A stretch of 39,790 bases of DNA, from contig JASJCP010000048.1 of the NCBI GenBank assembly GCA_030065935.1, forward strand, positions 1 through 39,790, written 5' to 3'. Source of the stretch: Xenococcaceae cyanobacterium MO_167.B27 (GTDB taxonomy: Bacteria > Cyanobacteriota > Cyanobacteriia > Cyanobacteriales > Xenococcaceae). The notes below the pieces were generated by a model, which worked only from the letters and a program-made list of their open reading frames with translations, was not told where the DNA came from and did not search any database. The position numbers and the translations under genes were made by a program. Below, one piece after another: positions 8,073 through 16,865 of this stretch. How positions within the stretch are numbered: the stretch's first letter is position 1; each line of letters begins with the position of its first letter.

Positions 8073-8455
8073 ATGATTACCTACACTTACCAATACAAAA
8101 TCAAGCCAACCAAGCAGCAAATTCAGCAGTTTGACCAATATTTAGATATTTGTAGAAATGTTGACAATTATGCCCATGCTGAACGAAAAGCATGGCTTGA
8201 ATCTCGTAAGTCAAGGATTGATTGTTGCTGGATAGTTTCTGAATATATCATTACGGCACGATGCACCATTTCCTAGTTACAATAACCAAGCAAAAGCGTT
8301 AACTGAAGCTAAAAAGAAATTTTCTCATTTAAAGCTGGTAAACGCTCAAACATTGCAGCAAGTCCTCAAAAGGTTAGATAAGGCTTGGACTGATTTTTTC
8401 AAAGTGCCTTCCCGTGGGTTTCCTCGGTTTAAAACTAAAAATAAATTTCGTACCA
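8073..8455 (+). pseudogene. tnpB: TnpB 5' fragment, frameshifted and cut off by a group II intron
   Basis: N-terminal part of an IS200/IS605-family TnpB (RNA-guided nuclease ancestor). YQYKIKPTKQQIQQFDQYLD starts it; the frame is lost near 8255, and the next frame continues with KKFSHLKLVNAQTLQQVLKRL and DKAWTDFFKVPSRGFPRF. A second tnpB relic at 32.9 kb carries nearly the same text, confirming the reading. The fragment stops around 8447-8460, where it abuts group II intron reverse-transcriptase sequence. The RuvC catalytic part and the right end of the element are absent. Confidence 0.8.
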
Positions 8456-8456
8456 C

Positions 8457-9523
8457 GAAATTATGGGTTCAGAACAGGACGCAGCGCACATGACGCACAA
8501 AAAGTCCTGTTTCTCAACCTCAACAGCAGTTCTAAAGGATATCAAAAACGAATCCTAGAACTAGACATCGAGAAATGCTTTGACCGCATAAGCCACAAGG
8601 CAATCTTAGAGCGGGTTATTGCTCCTGAGTTCATTATAAACGGCTTACGCAGTTGCCTGAAATCAGGTACAAACCCAGAATTCCCCGAACAAGGAACACC
8701 ACAAGGAGGAGTGGTGTCCCCGCTATTAGCCAACATAGCATTAAATGGTATTGAATCATTAGGGCAAAGCATAAGATATGCGGATGACATGGTATTTATC
8801 TTAAAACCAAATGATAGTGCTGAAAAATTACTTGTCAAAGTTGAGGAGTTTCTTGCTGCTAGGGGAATGAATGTTAGTAAGAAGAAGACGAAAGTAACAG
8901 CCTCGACAGATGGTTTTGACTTTCTCGGATGGCATTTCTACGTCCAGAAAAACAACGGAAAGTTCCGAAGCATACCATCTAAGGATAACTTCAAAGCGTT
9001 CCGAAAAAAGGTCAAAAACGTCGTCAACAATTCTAACTATGGCGCGGAAACAAAAGTGACAAAATTAGCTCCCATTATCAGGGGATGGAGGAATTATCAT
9101 AAATACTGCAAGATGGATGGAAGTAGGTTCAGTTTATGGTTCATGAGCGACAGAACCCACAAAGTATTCCTTAAACAGGAAACCATCAATAAACATCAAG
9201 CAGAAAAGATGGTAAAACAGGCATTCCCAAGCGTTAGTTACTCAGAGAACAAATTTGTCAATGTCAAAGGGGACAAATCACCTTTTGATGGAGACTTAAA
9301 CTACTGGTCAAAGAGAAACAGCGTCCTATACGATGGAGCGACATCAAAAACACTTAGAAAACAAAGTCATTCGTGCGGACATTGTGGATTAAAATTTCTC
9401 GACGGAGAAAGAGTAGAGTTACATAATATAGATGGCAACCACAACAACTGGAAAACCCAGAATCTCCTAGCGGTTCACAGAAGTTGTCACCAATATGTCC
9501 ACAGGAGCAAAAACGAAAGTTAA
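8457..9523 (+). pseudogene. Group II intron reverse transcriptase/maturase with HNH domain, N-terminally truncated
   Basis: Recognisable intron text starts at NYGFRTGRSAHDAQKVLF (block RT2). It continues through LELDIEKCFDRISH (first catalytic Asp), GTPQGGVVSPLLANI, the YADD active site (SIRYADDMVFIL), and the FLGWHFY thumb/X region with RGWRNYHKYC. The C-terminus is an HNH endonuclease with CGHCGLKF, LHNIDGNHNNW and HRSCH. The missing N-terminus (blocks RT0 and RT1) leaves an incomplete enzyme; an upstream GTG at 8414 only adds residues from the wrong frame of tnpB. It is not a DGR-type reverse transcriptase. Confidence 0.88.
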
Positions 9524-9531
9524 GGTTTTCG

Positions 9532-9608
9532 GAAGCTGAGTGCGGGGAAACTTGCACGCTCAGATTTCAAAGAGAGGTGCGGAGCATAATAGCTCCCATC
9601 GACTCTAC
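9532..9608 (+). ncRNA. Group II intron domains V and VI
   Basis: Domain V is at 9532-9568: stem GAAGCTGAGTGC with GGGGAAAC loop region and the return strand GCACGCTCAG...TTTC, with the conserved AGC triad near the base. Domain VI follows at about 9569-9608 with stem GGAGC / GCTCC, an A-rich bulge and a 3' end in GACTCTAC. The exact 3' splice site is uncertain by one or two bases. Confidence 0.75.
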
Positions 9609-9641
9609 TCAATTAACAATCAGGAGACAGCGAGAGATTTA

Positions 9642-10652
9642 ATGCTTAGAAGTACTCGTCGCCAATTTCTGAAAGCTTTGGCGGGTAGTCTGTTAGTCAG
9701 CCATAAGCCAGTAGCAGCATCATTTGCTTCCCTACCTCCAATCAAGCCACGACGGCTTATGTTAGGTGATACCGTGGGTTTGATTAGTCCTGCTAGTGCT
9801 ATAAAAGAGAAAAATCTCACACAGGTCATAGAGTTCCTCACTGCCTATGGCTTTAAAGTTAAAGTAGGTCAGCACGTCCTCGATCAATATGGTTATCTAG
9901 CTGGTCGAGATAGCTCACGGGCTGCTGATATTAATGCTATGTTTGCCGACGACCAAGTTCAAGCTATCTTGACCCTGCGGGGAGGCTGGGGCTGTAATCG
10001 TATTTTGCCAATGCTGAACTACGACCATTACCGCCGTCATCCCAAAATTCTGATGGGATTCAGCGATATTACCTCGCTTTTGTTAGGAATTTACGCTCGC
10101 ACTGGCGTGATTACTTTTCATGGTCCTGTGGGCATCTCTACTTGGAATTGGTTTTCCCTCAATTATGCCCAGCGCATTCTACTCAACAGGGACAGGATCT
10201 CGTTCCAAAATCTGACTAGCCATCCTTCTGAAACAATTACAAAGGGCAAGGCGAGAGGACGTTTGCTGGGAGGTAATTTGTCGGTGCTAACAGCTATGGT
10301 AGGTACGCCCTATCTGCCGTCTTGGAAGAATACCATCTTGTTTGTTGAAGAAGTCGGAGAAGATATTTACCGAGTTGATCGAATGTTGACTCAGCTTAAA
10401 CTCGGGGGGATTTTAGAGCAACTGAGTGGTTTCATCTTTGCTAACTGTTCTGATTGTTCAAAAGAAGATGACCAGCCTACTCTAACGTTAAGACAGGTTT
10501 TATCAGATCATATTGCACCTTTGGCTATCCCTGCTTGGTATGGTTCGATGATTGGTCATATTCAAAAGCAATTTATTGTGCCGTTGGGGGTAGAGGTAGA
10601 AGTTGATGCGGAGCGAGGTACAATCTTAATGCTAGAGCCAGCAGTACTCTAA
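9642..10652 (+). CDS. LD-carboxypeptidase (peptidase S66), Tat-exported
   Basis: A 336-residue muramoyltetrapeptide carboxypeptidase (LdcA family), which trims the terminal D-Ala from peptidoglycan tetrapeptides. ATG 9642 gives a clear twin-arginine signal, STRRQFLKALAGSLLVSH, with A-rich cleavage region near residue 25, so export to the periplasm is expected. Upstream in-frame sequence belongs to the intron domains. Catalytic Ser lies in MGFSDIT (near residue 142), with the following GGNLSVLTAMVGTPY and FVEEVGEDIYRVDRML (Glu) and the C-terminal GHI His region. The intron ends just before its ribosome site, so its original promoter may have been replaced. Confidence 0.88.
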   Translation: MLRSTRRQFLKALAGSLLVSHKPVAASFASLPPIKPRRLMLGDTVGLISPASAIKEKNLTQVIEFLTAYGFKVKVGQHVLDQYGYLAGRDSSRAADINAMFADDQVQAILTLRGGWGCNRILPMLNYDHYRRHPKILMGFSDITSLLLGIYARTGVITFHGPVGISTWNWFSLNYAQRILLNRDRISFQNLTSHPSETITKGKARGRLLGGNLSVLTAMVGTPYLPSWKNTILFVEEVGEDIYRVDRMLTQLKLGGILEQLSGFIFANCSDCSKEDDQPTLTLRQVLSDHIAPLAIPAWYGSMIGHIQKQFIVPLGVEVEVDAERGTILMLEPAVL

Positions 10653-10796
10653 AAAACTACTCTATTGATGGGAAATTATGGCGAGAGTTTAACGCCCAAT
10701 AAAGCTTCAAGTTTTTGGGGTAAAATTCATTGTTATATAGATACTAAATGAGTTTTATACTGCAACTTAAACCTGATTATAAAGGTACGTACATCA

Positions 10797-11117
10797 TGTC
10801 CCCTTTCTATACTCCGAGAGGTATTTGGTTAGAGTATTAGAATTCATATTGACACTCTCACGTGCTTTCACGGTGAGGGATTCTTGGTTCAACGAGTCTC
10901 CATTAGACGGCAGGCCCCGGCCAACTGCCCAAGAGGGAGTCTCTCCCCAAGCGTAACTTCCTGTATGCCCTACAGTATACTCAATCCTTTTTTCAGGATG
11001 TTAATGCTGGCTGCAACATCTCTATCTTCGATATACCAACACAAACATACATGGGTGCGAGTTGACAGAGTTTTTTTGATTCTCGTTCCACAAGCTGGAC
11101 AATCTTGGCTTGTCTAG
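10797..11117 (-). pseudogene. TnpB C-terminal relic (IS200/IS605 family)
   Basis: On the minus strand the zinc-finger end of TnpB is readable: TSQDCPACGTRIKK, then HVCLCWYIEDRDVAASINIL with KKG. The frame shifts near 10978 and continues with VGHTGSYAWGETPSWAVG and NGDSLNQESLTVKARE. A TAG precedes the first recognisable residues, so the N-terminal two thirds are gone. The right end has the usual hairpin (CTCAC...GTGAG, about 10857-10877). It lies in the gap between the LD-carboxypeptidase and the acetyltransferase. Confidence 0.75.
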
Positions 11118-11324
11118 CAATCAAGTAACCTTAAATAGTACTAAAATGAAGTAAATCGTAGTAAAATAGACGCGCTGTGTATTTAACTCCTACAACAAGT
11201 ACAGAGAAAACACAACTTTTCGTATTCTCGCCTTAAGGAAGGGCATCCCTAAACCTACTCTGCAATGGGTTAAACACCCAGGCTTGAGAACCACCTCTGG
11301 GTTAAAAACCGCAAGGATGTTAGT

Positions 11325-11397
11325 TTAAGTGGACTCATTGAACCAAGAACCTCTAGATTCAAAAGAATCCCCCGACTTCGTCGGCGGGAGGATGTCA
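11325..11397 (+). mobile_element. Right end of a second IS200/IS605 element
   Basis: Plus-strand text reads as the last residues of another TnpB (DSLNQEPLDSKESPDFVGG), followed by hairpin CCCCCGAC / GTCGGCGGG and GGATGTCAAG, the typical right-end layout. It touches the acetyltransferase gene, whose stop codon falls at this boundary. The stretch 11130-11324 between the two relics shows no gene that I can recognise. Confidence 0.6.
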
Positions 11398-12000
11398 AGA
11401 TTTCATGGTTCTATTGTCGCGAACAGTACAAGGAATGCCCCAGGCTAATTTAGAGTGAGGAATATCCCTAAAAACTCCGCTTTTTGCCCCAATAACTGCA
11501 TTAGAACCAATATTTACCCCTGGAGCAACAAAACAATCTGTAGCTACCCAAGCTCCATTCCCAATTTTAATGGGAGCAGTAATTAAACTAAAAGCTCGAT
11601 CTTGCATATCGTGACTTGCAGTGCAAAGATAGGTTTTTTGAGATACAACACAATGAGAACCAATTTCGATATTATCTATGCTGTATAACACTACATCGTC
11701 CCCAATCCAACTATAATCACCAATAGAAACTTTCCAAGGATAGGTAAAACGAGCGGTGGGGCGAATTACCACACCTTCACCAATTTTTGCGCCAAATAAC
11801 CGCAACAACCAACAACGGAAGCTATTAAAATTGTGCAGACTTAGGGGAAATGCGATCGCCTGAACTAACCACCATAGTATAATTATCCAGTTGGGTCTTC
11901 CTCGATCAAAATTTGATTGGTCGTACTTTCTTAGATCGACTAATGGTTCATCATTTAGGATGATATTTGGAGTCATTATCTGTCTATTGTGATAACTCAA
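11395..12000 (-). CDS. WcaF-type left-handed beta-helix acetyltransferase (HpsU-like)
   Basis: Hexapeptide-repeat acyltransferase of the colanic-acid WcaF type, 201 residues. An N-terminal amphipathic/hydrophobic helix (WIIILWWLVQAIAFPLSL) is followed by hexapeptide repeats from residue 85 (IGEGVVIRPTARF, IGDYSWIGDDVVLYSI, IGSHCVVSQ), the catalytic His loop LCTASHDM and a final IGSNAVIGAKSGV coil. It would O-acetylate an exopolysaccharide sugar. A second ATG eight codons in (11976) is an equally good start; the first overlaps the upstream glycosyltransferase by 17 bases, so the pair is an operon. In filamentous cyanobacteria a similar pair belongs to the hormogonium polysaccharide set (HpsN/HpsU); that identity is my recall, not proven. 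The last few codons run into insertion-sequence DNA. Confidence 0.82.
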   Translation of the reverse strand: MSYHNRQIMTPNIILNDEPLVDLRKYDQSNFDRGRPNWIIILWWLVQAIAFPLSLHNFNSFRCWLLRLFGAKIGEGVVIRPTARFTYPWKVSIGDYSWIGDDVVLYSIDNIEIGSHCVVSQKTYLCTASHDMQDRAFSLITAPIKIGNGAWVATDCFVAPGVNIGSNAVIGAKSGVFRDIPHSKLAWGIPCTVRDNRTMKS

Positions 12001-12940
12001 CTGTTGTTTCTGTCATAGGAGTTTTAGAAGTTACGTCAGAAGTAGTAGTAACAACATTTAATTTTCCACCAAATTTTTGTAACTCATAGAGTTTAACTCC
12101 AATTTGATATTCATACTGGCTTAGAAGACGACCATAAATATAACCTGCTCTCCCATCTAAGAAACCTAAACGAATAAAATAGAACAAAATAAATCTTAAT
12201 AAAGGCTTGAAAGGTAATCTGACCCAGATTTTCTTTAAAAAGCGTTTACGTTGTACTGCATCCCCAAATAAGTTAGCTCCAATCGTCCCACTTTCATCTT
12301 TGCCAGTCAAAATATTGTAATAAACTCTTGCTTCCCAATTAGAATAGCGATTGTGTCTGGCTAACCACTGATAGATATCACGAAAGTCAATGTGTAGCAT
12401 ATCTTCTTTGAGATAGCCTACTTTACCTTGTAAAATAACGTGTTCGTGAACTTCATTATCTCCAGTATTGGGGATGTCTTCTGTGTTTAAATTTTCATAG
12501 CGACCTAACTTATGTTGAAATAGACGGAGATTCCAGTCTGGATATTTTCCCCCAAACCGAATCCACTTCCCTAAGAAAAAGACTTTGCGATTGATATAAT
12601 ATCCCTGAAATTGGGGATTTTTAATTACTTCCGCAATTTCTAACCATGATTCTGGTGTAATTCTTTCATCACAATCCACAATCAATACCCAATCGTTGCG
12701 AAAAGGTAAATTTTCTAAAGACCAATTCTTTTTCTTCGGCCAGCGACCATTAAAATGGAATTGAACTACTTTTGCTCCATATTGTGCTGCGATTTCTAAA
12801 GAACGATCTTCACTTTGGGAATCTACAATAAACACTTCATCAGCTACTGCAACGCTTTCTAAACAAGCTGGTAAATTCAATTCTTCGTTTTTAGCAGGAA
12901 TTAGGACAGATACGGGAATCTTGGGTATTGAGTTAGTCAT
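11984..12940 (-). CDS. Family 2 glycosyltransferase (WaaE/KdtX type, HpsN-like)
   Basis: A 318-residue inverting GT-A glycosyltransferase. The nucleotide-binding start is PVSVLIPAKNEELNLPACLES, with VFIVDSQSEDRS following, and the metal-binding DxD-like motif is in WVLIVDCDERIT (near residue 90). The middle region GKWIRFGGKYPDWNLRLFQ and the C-terminal amphipathic segment PLLRFILFYFIRLGFLDG are typical of the WaaE/KdtX group that adds sugars to lipid-linked or surface glycans at the inner membrane. It overlaps the acetyltransferase gene downstream. A polysaccharide role is supported by the pair; the sugar is unknown. Confidence 0.85.
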   Translation of the reverse strand: MTNSIPKIPVSVLIPAKNEELNLPACLESVAVADEVFIVDSQSEDRSLEIAAQYGAKVVQFHFNGRWPKKKNWSLENLPFRNDWVLIVDCDERITPESWLEIAEVIKNPQFQGYYINRKVFFLGKWIRFGGKYPDWNLRLFQHKLGRYENLNTEDIPNTGDNEVHEHVILQGKVGYLKEDMLHIDFRDIYQWLARHNRYSNWEARVYYNILTGKDESGTIGANLFGDAVQRKRFLKKIWVRLPFKPLLRFILFYFIRLGFLDGRAGYIYGRLLSQYEYQIGVKLYELQKFGGKLNVVTTTSDVTSKTPMTETTVELSQ

Positions 12941-13122
12941 ATACAGGAGATTAATAAAGGTCTGTAATAAACAAAGCCAAAATTTAATTCACAAATTACT
13001 TTTCTAAAAGTAACATTGCCTCAGAGGACGGGATAAAATTTATACTATTAGTTAAAAATAAATATTGGGTAATTTCCCTTCACAAGATAGTAGATACTAG
13101 ATTTTAGCTCAATTTTCCTTTT

Positions 13123-13704
13123 ATGAATTCCATTGTATCTACCTCTACTCAAAAAACTGTGATCTTAGTGACTGGTGCCTCTCGTTCGGGAAAAAGCGAA
13201 TGGGCAGAAACCTTGGCAGAACAGAGTAATCAGTCTGTAATTTATGTTGCTACTGCTATAGTCAATGCTACAGATCCAGAATGGCAAAGTAGAATTATTA
13301 AACATCAACAGAGACGACCTAAGACTTGGCAAACTCTCTTTGAACCTTATAAACTAGCTTGGGTTATCCGCAATAGTCTATCTCAACAATGTTTACTAAT
13401 TGATTCTTTAGGGACTTGGGTCGCTAATTTCCTAGATTTAACTGATAATTCTTGGATTAAAGTTACAGATAATTTGCATGAAAGTATCGCCCTGACCCCC
13501 TCCACAATTATCTTTGTAGGAGAGGAGACTGGTTGGGGGGTTGTACCTGCTTATGCTTCAGGAAGGTTATTTCGCGATCGCCTGGGACATTTATTAAGAC
13601 AGATCGGTAGTAAGGCTGATACTGTATATCTGGTTACTGGCGGTCATGCGATTAATTTGAGTATTTTGGGAACGCCTTTAGAAGGGATGAGTGATGAGAG
13701 ATGA
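13123..13704 (+). CDS. cobU: Adenosylcobinamide kinase / guanylyltransferase
   Basis: Bifunctional CobU of the cobalamin nucleotide-loop pathway: it phosphorylates adenosylcobinamide and transfers GMP to give adenosyl-GDP-cobinamide. P-loop GASRSGKSEWAE is near residues 19-30, the guanylylated His region in IIKHQQRRPKTW near 66-77, the second nucleotide motif LLIDSLGTWVANFL near 108, and the C-terminal TGGHAINL segment. Length 193 is normal. No cobalamin riboswitch is visible in the 180 bases upstream. It stands alone between the polysaccharide pair and the SpoIID-like gene. Confidence 0.93.
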   Translation: MNSIVSTSTQKTVILVTGASRSGKSEWAETLAEQSNQSVIYVATAIVNATDPEWQSRIIKHQQRRPKTWQTLFEPYKLAWVIRNSLSQQCLLIDSLGTWVANFLDLTDNSWIKVTDNLHESIALTPSTIIFVGEETGWGVVPAYASGRLFRDRLGHLLRQIGSKADTVYLVTGGHAINLSILGTPLEGMSDER

Positions 13705-13826
13705 GGATTAAGGAAAATTCTTTCCTCATTTTTTTATTGACTAATTAGTGTTGATCGGAAACACTATTAAACGAATTAACATCTATCTCAAGGAATTTAA
13801 TCAACCCATAAGGAGAAGGGAATTCC

Positions 13827-14966
13827 ATGACCAAATTAGAGACTAACAAGACTTTTAATGGCAAATTATTGGTTAAAGCACTACAAAATCACTGGTTTTT
13901 ATCTTTTTTCTTATGGGTGCTTCTGATTTTGCCCAGCCAAGCCATAGATTTGAGAGTAGCAATTAAAAAGAATGTTAATAATGTCAAGGTAGGTAGCTCT
14001 ACTACTGCGGTGGTTAAAGATGCTACAGGGCGTAAAATTGGGGAATTAAAACCTATGGCTGGTCTATCCGCTAAAGTAGGGGGAAATAAGGTAGTTTTAG
14101 ACCGTCTTAAAGCAAGGGAAATCATCATCGAGCCTACTGATGATGGTTATGTGTGGATAGGAGATCGCTGGTATCGAGGAAGAACTCATTTAGTGCGTCA
14201 GGATAATAATCTCACTGCCATTAATCAGGTAGATTTGGAACAATACTTATATAGTGTAGTAGGAGCAGAAGCTTTTGCTAGTTGGCCCATGGAAGCATTA
14301 AAAGCTCAAGCAGTTGCAGCCCGTTCCTATGCTTTATATAAAAGAAAGACAGAAAGTAATAATCTTTACGATTTAGATACTACCATTGGCACTCAAGTTT
14401 ATAAGGGCTTAGACACTGAATATCTTACTACTCACCAAGCAGTTAACAGCACCACAGGACAAATTATGACTTATGAGAATAGGGTAATTTTGGCTGCTTT
14501 CCATTCCTCTTCTGGTGGTCATACAGAAAATGTAGAAGATATTTGGGTGTCTCCTCTACCATACTTAAGAGGAGTAGTGGATTACGATCAAGAATCTCCC
14601 GTGTTTGAGTGGAATAAATCGATTTCTATGAGTCAGGTTAAAAGTTTAATAGGAGGAGTAGGAAGAATCAAAGCCATGATTCCTCAAAAAACTACGCCTC
14701 AAGGGAGAGTTGTCATGATGAAAGTAGTAGGAGCGCGGGGTTCAACTCAAGTCAGTGGTAAAAAGTTACGGAAAGTCTTAGACTTACGCAGCACCCTATT
14801 TCGGGTCAGAGTAAATGGTAATAGCATACAGGTTTCTGGTCGAGGCTTTGGTCACGGTTTGGGTTTGAGTCAGTGGGGGGCTTACCATTTAGCAAAAAAA
14901 GGTGTCACTTATAATCAGATTTTGGCTCACTATTACCAAAACGCCGTTTTGTCTCAAATCAAATAA
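13827..14966 (+). CDS. SpoIID/LytB-domain protein, secreted
   Basis: A 379-residue protein with a signal anchor (WFLSFFLWVLLILPSQA, residues 28-44) and a SpoIID/LytB amidase-enhancer domain. Family motifs: DLEQYLYSVVGAEAFASWPMEALKAQAVAARSY split near residues 138-170, the catalytic-type Glu in VVGAE, AAFHSSSGGHTENVEDIW near 230, and the C-terminal GRGFGHGLGLSQWGA near 344-358. In SpoIID these residues make a lytic transglycosylase acting on denuded glycan; cyanobacterial members probably remodel peptidoglycan in the periplasm. A good ribosome site (AAGGAGAAGGG) precedes ATG 13827. Confidence 0.9.
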   Translation: MTKLETNKTFNGKLLVKALQNHWFLSFFLWVLLILPSQAIDLRVAIKKNVNNVKVGSSTTAVVKDATGRKIGELKPMAGLSAKVGGNKVVLDRLKAREIIIEPTDDGYVWIGDRWYRGRTHLVRQDNNLTAINQVDLEQYLYSVVGAEAFASWPMEALKAQAVAARSYALYKRKTESNNLYDLDTTIGTQVYKGLDTEYLTTHQAVNSTTGQIMTYENRVILAAFHSSSGGHTENVEDIWVSPLPYLRGVVDYDQESPVFEWNKSISMSQVKSLIGGVGRIKAMIPQKTTPQGRVVMMKVVGARGSTQVSGKKLRKVLDLRSTLFRVRVNGNSIQVSGRGFGHGLGLSQWGAYHLAKKGVTYNQILAHYYQNAVLSQIK

Positions 14967-15027
14967 GATGTGTTTTGCAACAAAAGTAGTTTATGGCGCG
15001 ATCTACCTGACCAAATAAAAAACAAAA

Positions 15028-15879
15028 ATGAATGCACTAGCTATACGTCAAACTGTAAATCTATCTGGCATTGAGTTATCTTATTGGGAATGGAATCAAG
15101 GACTAGAACCTTTACTGCTTTTACATGGATTAGCGGATTGTGGTTTGGTTTGGTCGAGTTTAGGGGATTATTTAGCCACCAACTATCATATTGTTGCTCC
15201 CGATTTACGGGGACATGGAGACAGCAGTAAACCTCAAGAAGGATATCAGTTCGCCGATTTTATCAAGGATTTAGAAGCTTTAATGGAACATCTCGGATGG
15301 TCTTCTGCTACTGTTCTGGCTCATTCTTGGAGTGCTAAATTATTAACAATTTGGGCAACCAAACATCCAGAGCTTTTTCGGAATTTAATTCTAGTAGATC
15401 CTTTTTTTATTGGTAAAATCCCCAATTGGTTTGAGGTAACTTTTCCGATTTTGTACCGTGTTTTGCCATTTCTCAAAATGATGAGGTCTTTTGCTAGTTA
15501 TGAAGAAGCAGAAGAATTAGCCCGTCAATTGAAACAATATCGTGGCTGGACTCCCCTACAACAACAAGTGTTTCAAGCTAGTATTGAACAAAAGCCCGAT
15601 GGAACTTGGGGAAGTAAATTTATCGTACCAGCACGCAATCTCATTTTTCGAGAAGTGATGCGAGTTGCTGGATTAACCCAACCCATTGAGATTCCTACCC
15701 TATTCATTAAACCTCGCCAGGGACTCAATAGAACTTCATGGCAGATCAAGCCCTATCGAACTTATTTAACCAATCTCCAAATTTGTGAAATTCCTGGGAA
15801 TCATTGGGCTTTTTTAGTAGAGCCAGAAATTTTCAATCAGACTGTGGCAGAATTTTTAAACAGCGACACTGGTCGCTAA
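15028..15879 (+). CDS. Alpha/beta-hydrolase
   Basis: A 283-residue alpha/beta-hydrolase fold protein. The oxyanion HG motif is in LLLHGLADCGLVW (near residue 34), followed by VAPDLRGHGDSSKP (near 65-78). The nucleophile elbow reads LAHSWSAKL, with Ser followed by W-S-A rather than the usual G-x-S-x-G; the catalytic His is in GNHWAFL near the C-terminus. The modified elbow means that the substrate class cannot be guessed. It lies 61 bases after the SpoIID-like gene and 37 before the DUF99 gene, so the three may be cotranscribed. Confidence 0.85.
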   Translation: MNALAIRQTVNLSGIELSYWEWNQGLEPLLLLHGLADCGLVWSSLGDYLATNYHIVAPDLRGHGDSSKPQEGYQFADFIKDLEALMEHLGWSSATVLAHSWSAKLLTIWATKHPELFRNLILVDPFFIGKIPNWFEVTFPILYRVLPFLKMMRSFASYEEAEELARQLKQYRGWTPLQQQVFQASIEQKPDGTWGSKFIVPARNLIFREVMRVAGLTQPIEIPTLFIKPRQGLNRTSWQIKPYRTYLTNLQICEIPGNHWAFLVEPEIFNQTVAEFLNSDTGR

Positions 15880-15916
15880 CAGTTTACCACTACTGTTTCT
15901 GAAAATTTTTCTTGCT

Positions 15917-16510
15917 GTGAATGAAAATAAACTAGACTTTCTCTTACGCCATAACCGCCAAATTAGGGTGATTGGTTTTGATGATGCTCCTTTTATACGT
16001 CATACAAGCTCCTCTGTTGCTGTAGCTGGAATAGTTTGTAGTTTGACTCGTTTTGAAGGAATGTTGTGGGGACATATACAAGCTGACGGATGGGATAGCA
16101 CCGAACAATTGACCAAAATGCTGCTATCAAGTAAATTTTATCCTCAACTGCATCTAGTTTTGCTAGATGGAATCAGCATGGGGGGCTTGAATTTGATTGA
16201 TTTACCTTCATTAGCCCGACAAGTACAACTACCCTGTGTGGCTGTGATGAGAAAATTCCCTAACTTGGAGAAAATGAAAAGTGCCATCACTCTTTTACCT
16301 CATCCAGAAAAAAGATTAGGAATCTTAGCCCAAGCGGGAGAAATTCAGGTTCAGCCACCCTTTTTTTTTCAAGTCTGTGGGCTTAGTGCAGAGCTTACAA
16401 TCAGGGTATTACAACGCTTAACAGATAGAGGAAATGTGCCAGAAGCCTTAAGACTAGCTCATTTGATTACTTCTGCCGTTGTAAACGGAGAAAGTGGAAA
16501 ACGTGCATAA
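15917..16510 (+). CDS. DUF99 (endonuclease dU-like) protein
   Basis: A 197-residue DUF99 protein (COG1628), a family related to endonuclease V that is best known in archaea. Motifs: IRVIGFDDAPF near residues 16-26 (metal-binding Asp), VAVAGIVCSLTRFEGMLWG, and the second acidic strand LHLVLLDGISMGGLNLIDL near 78-95. Start is GTG 15917; no ATG in frame precedes the conserved part. The archaeal enzyme cuts DNA near deoxyuridine; activity of cyanobacterial members is not established to my knowledge. An IS-free gap of 28 bases separates it from the recombinase relics. Confidence 0.82.
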   Translation: MNENKLDFLLRHNRQIRVIGFDDAPFIRHTSSSVAVAGIVCSLTRFEGMLWGHIQADGWDSTEQLTKMLLSSKFYPQLHLVLLDGISMGGLNLIDLPSLARQVQLPCVAVMRKFPNLEKMKSAITLLPHPEKRLGILAQAGEIQVQPPFFFQVCGLSAELTIRVLQRLTDRGNVPEALRLAHLITSAVVNGESGKRA

Positions 16511-16538
16511 CGGGACTTAAACAAAAATAGGGAATTAG

Positions 16539-16856
16539 CGATTACCATTTGTTTCTATCTGGAGTCATAGAGTAGAACCAGGAACACCATTAACTTATTC
16601 GGCAGTAGATAGCCTATTTCGTCGCCTCAGAAAGAAGACTGGTATCTATGTTACTGCACACTTACTGAGACACAGCCACGCGACTAATTTGGTAAGAGCA
16701 GGGTGGGACATGAGCTATGTCCAGAAGCGATTAGGACATAGTGATATTCAAACCACAATTAATACTTATGTTCATCTGCTTGATGATGATTTGAAAGCAG
16801 AATATCAGAAATATTTGGAGCAGAGAAATATAAATGAAGAAGCTACTAAAAACTAA
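16539..16856 (+). pseudogene. Tyrosine recombinase C-terminal half (Tn554 TnpA-like)
   Basis: An open stretch after a TAG at 16536 encodes the catalytic end of a tyrosine recombinase: PGTPLTYSAVDSLFRRLR, then the H-x-x-R box in HLLRHSHATNLVRAG, VQKRLGHSDIQTT, and the nucleophile Tyr in NTYVHLLD. The N-terminal half, including the first catalytic Arg, is missing and there is no start codon. The next recombinase fragment begins nine bases after its stop, which is the tandem layout of Tn554-type tnpA-tnpB genes. Confidence 0.75.
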
Positions 16857-16865
16857 TATATCTAA

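Larger units (their letters stand above)
8447..9608 (+). mobile_element. Group II intron, 5'-truncated
   Basis: The 3' part of a group II intron: most of its reverse-transcriptase/maturase gene followed by domains V and VI. The 5' ribozyme domains I-III and the first reverse-transcriptase blocks are missing. The left junction falls within a tnpB fragment, and the right end is about 34 bases before the LD-carboxypeptidase start. Loss of the 5' end with a retained 3' end is what incomplete reverse transcription during retrohoming produces, although a later deletion is also possible. Confidence 0.75.

Noticed and set aside
8414-9523. The reverse transcriptase as the DGR enzyme for the variable repeats
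   Set aside because: It has an X/maturase region and HNH domain and is followed by group II domains V-VI; it is also truncated. DGR reverse transcriptases are shorter and lack these parts.
10884-11117. Plus-strand 77-codon frame as a gene
   Set aside because: The minus strand of the same bases encodes a clear TnpB zinc-finger end, so the plus frame is a shadow.
12941-13122. Cobalamin riboswitch before cobU
   Set aside because: No B12-box-like sequence or extended pairing was seen in the 180 bases.
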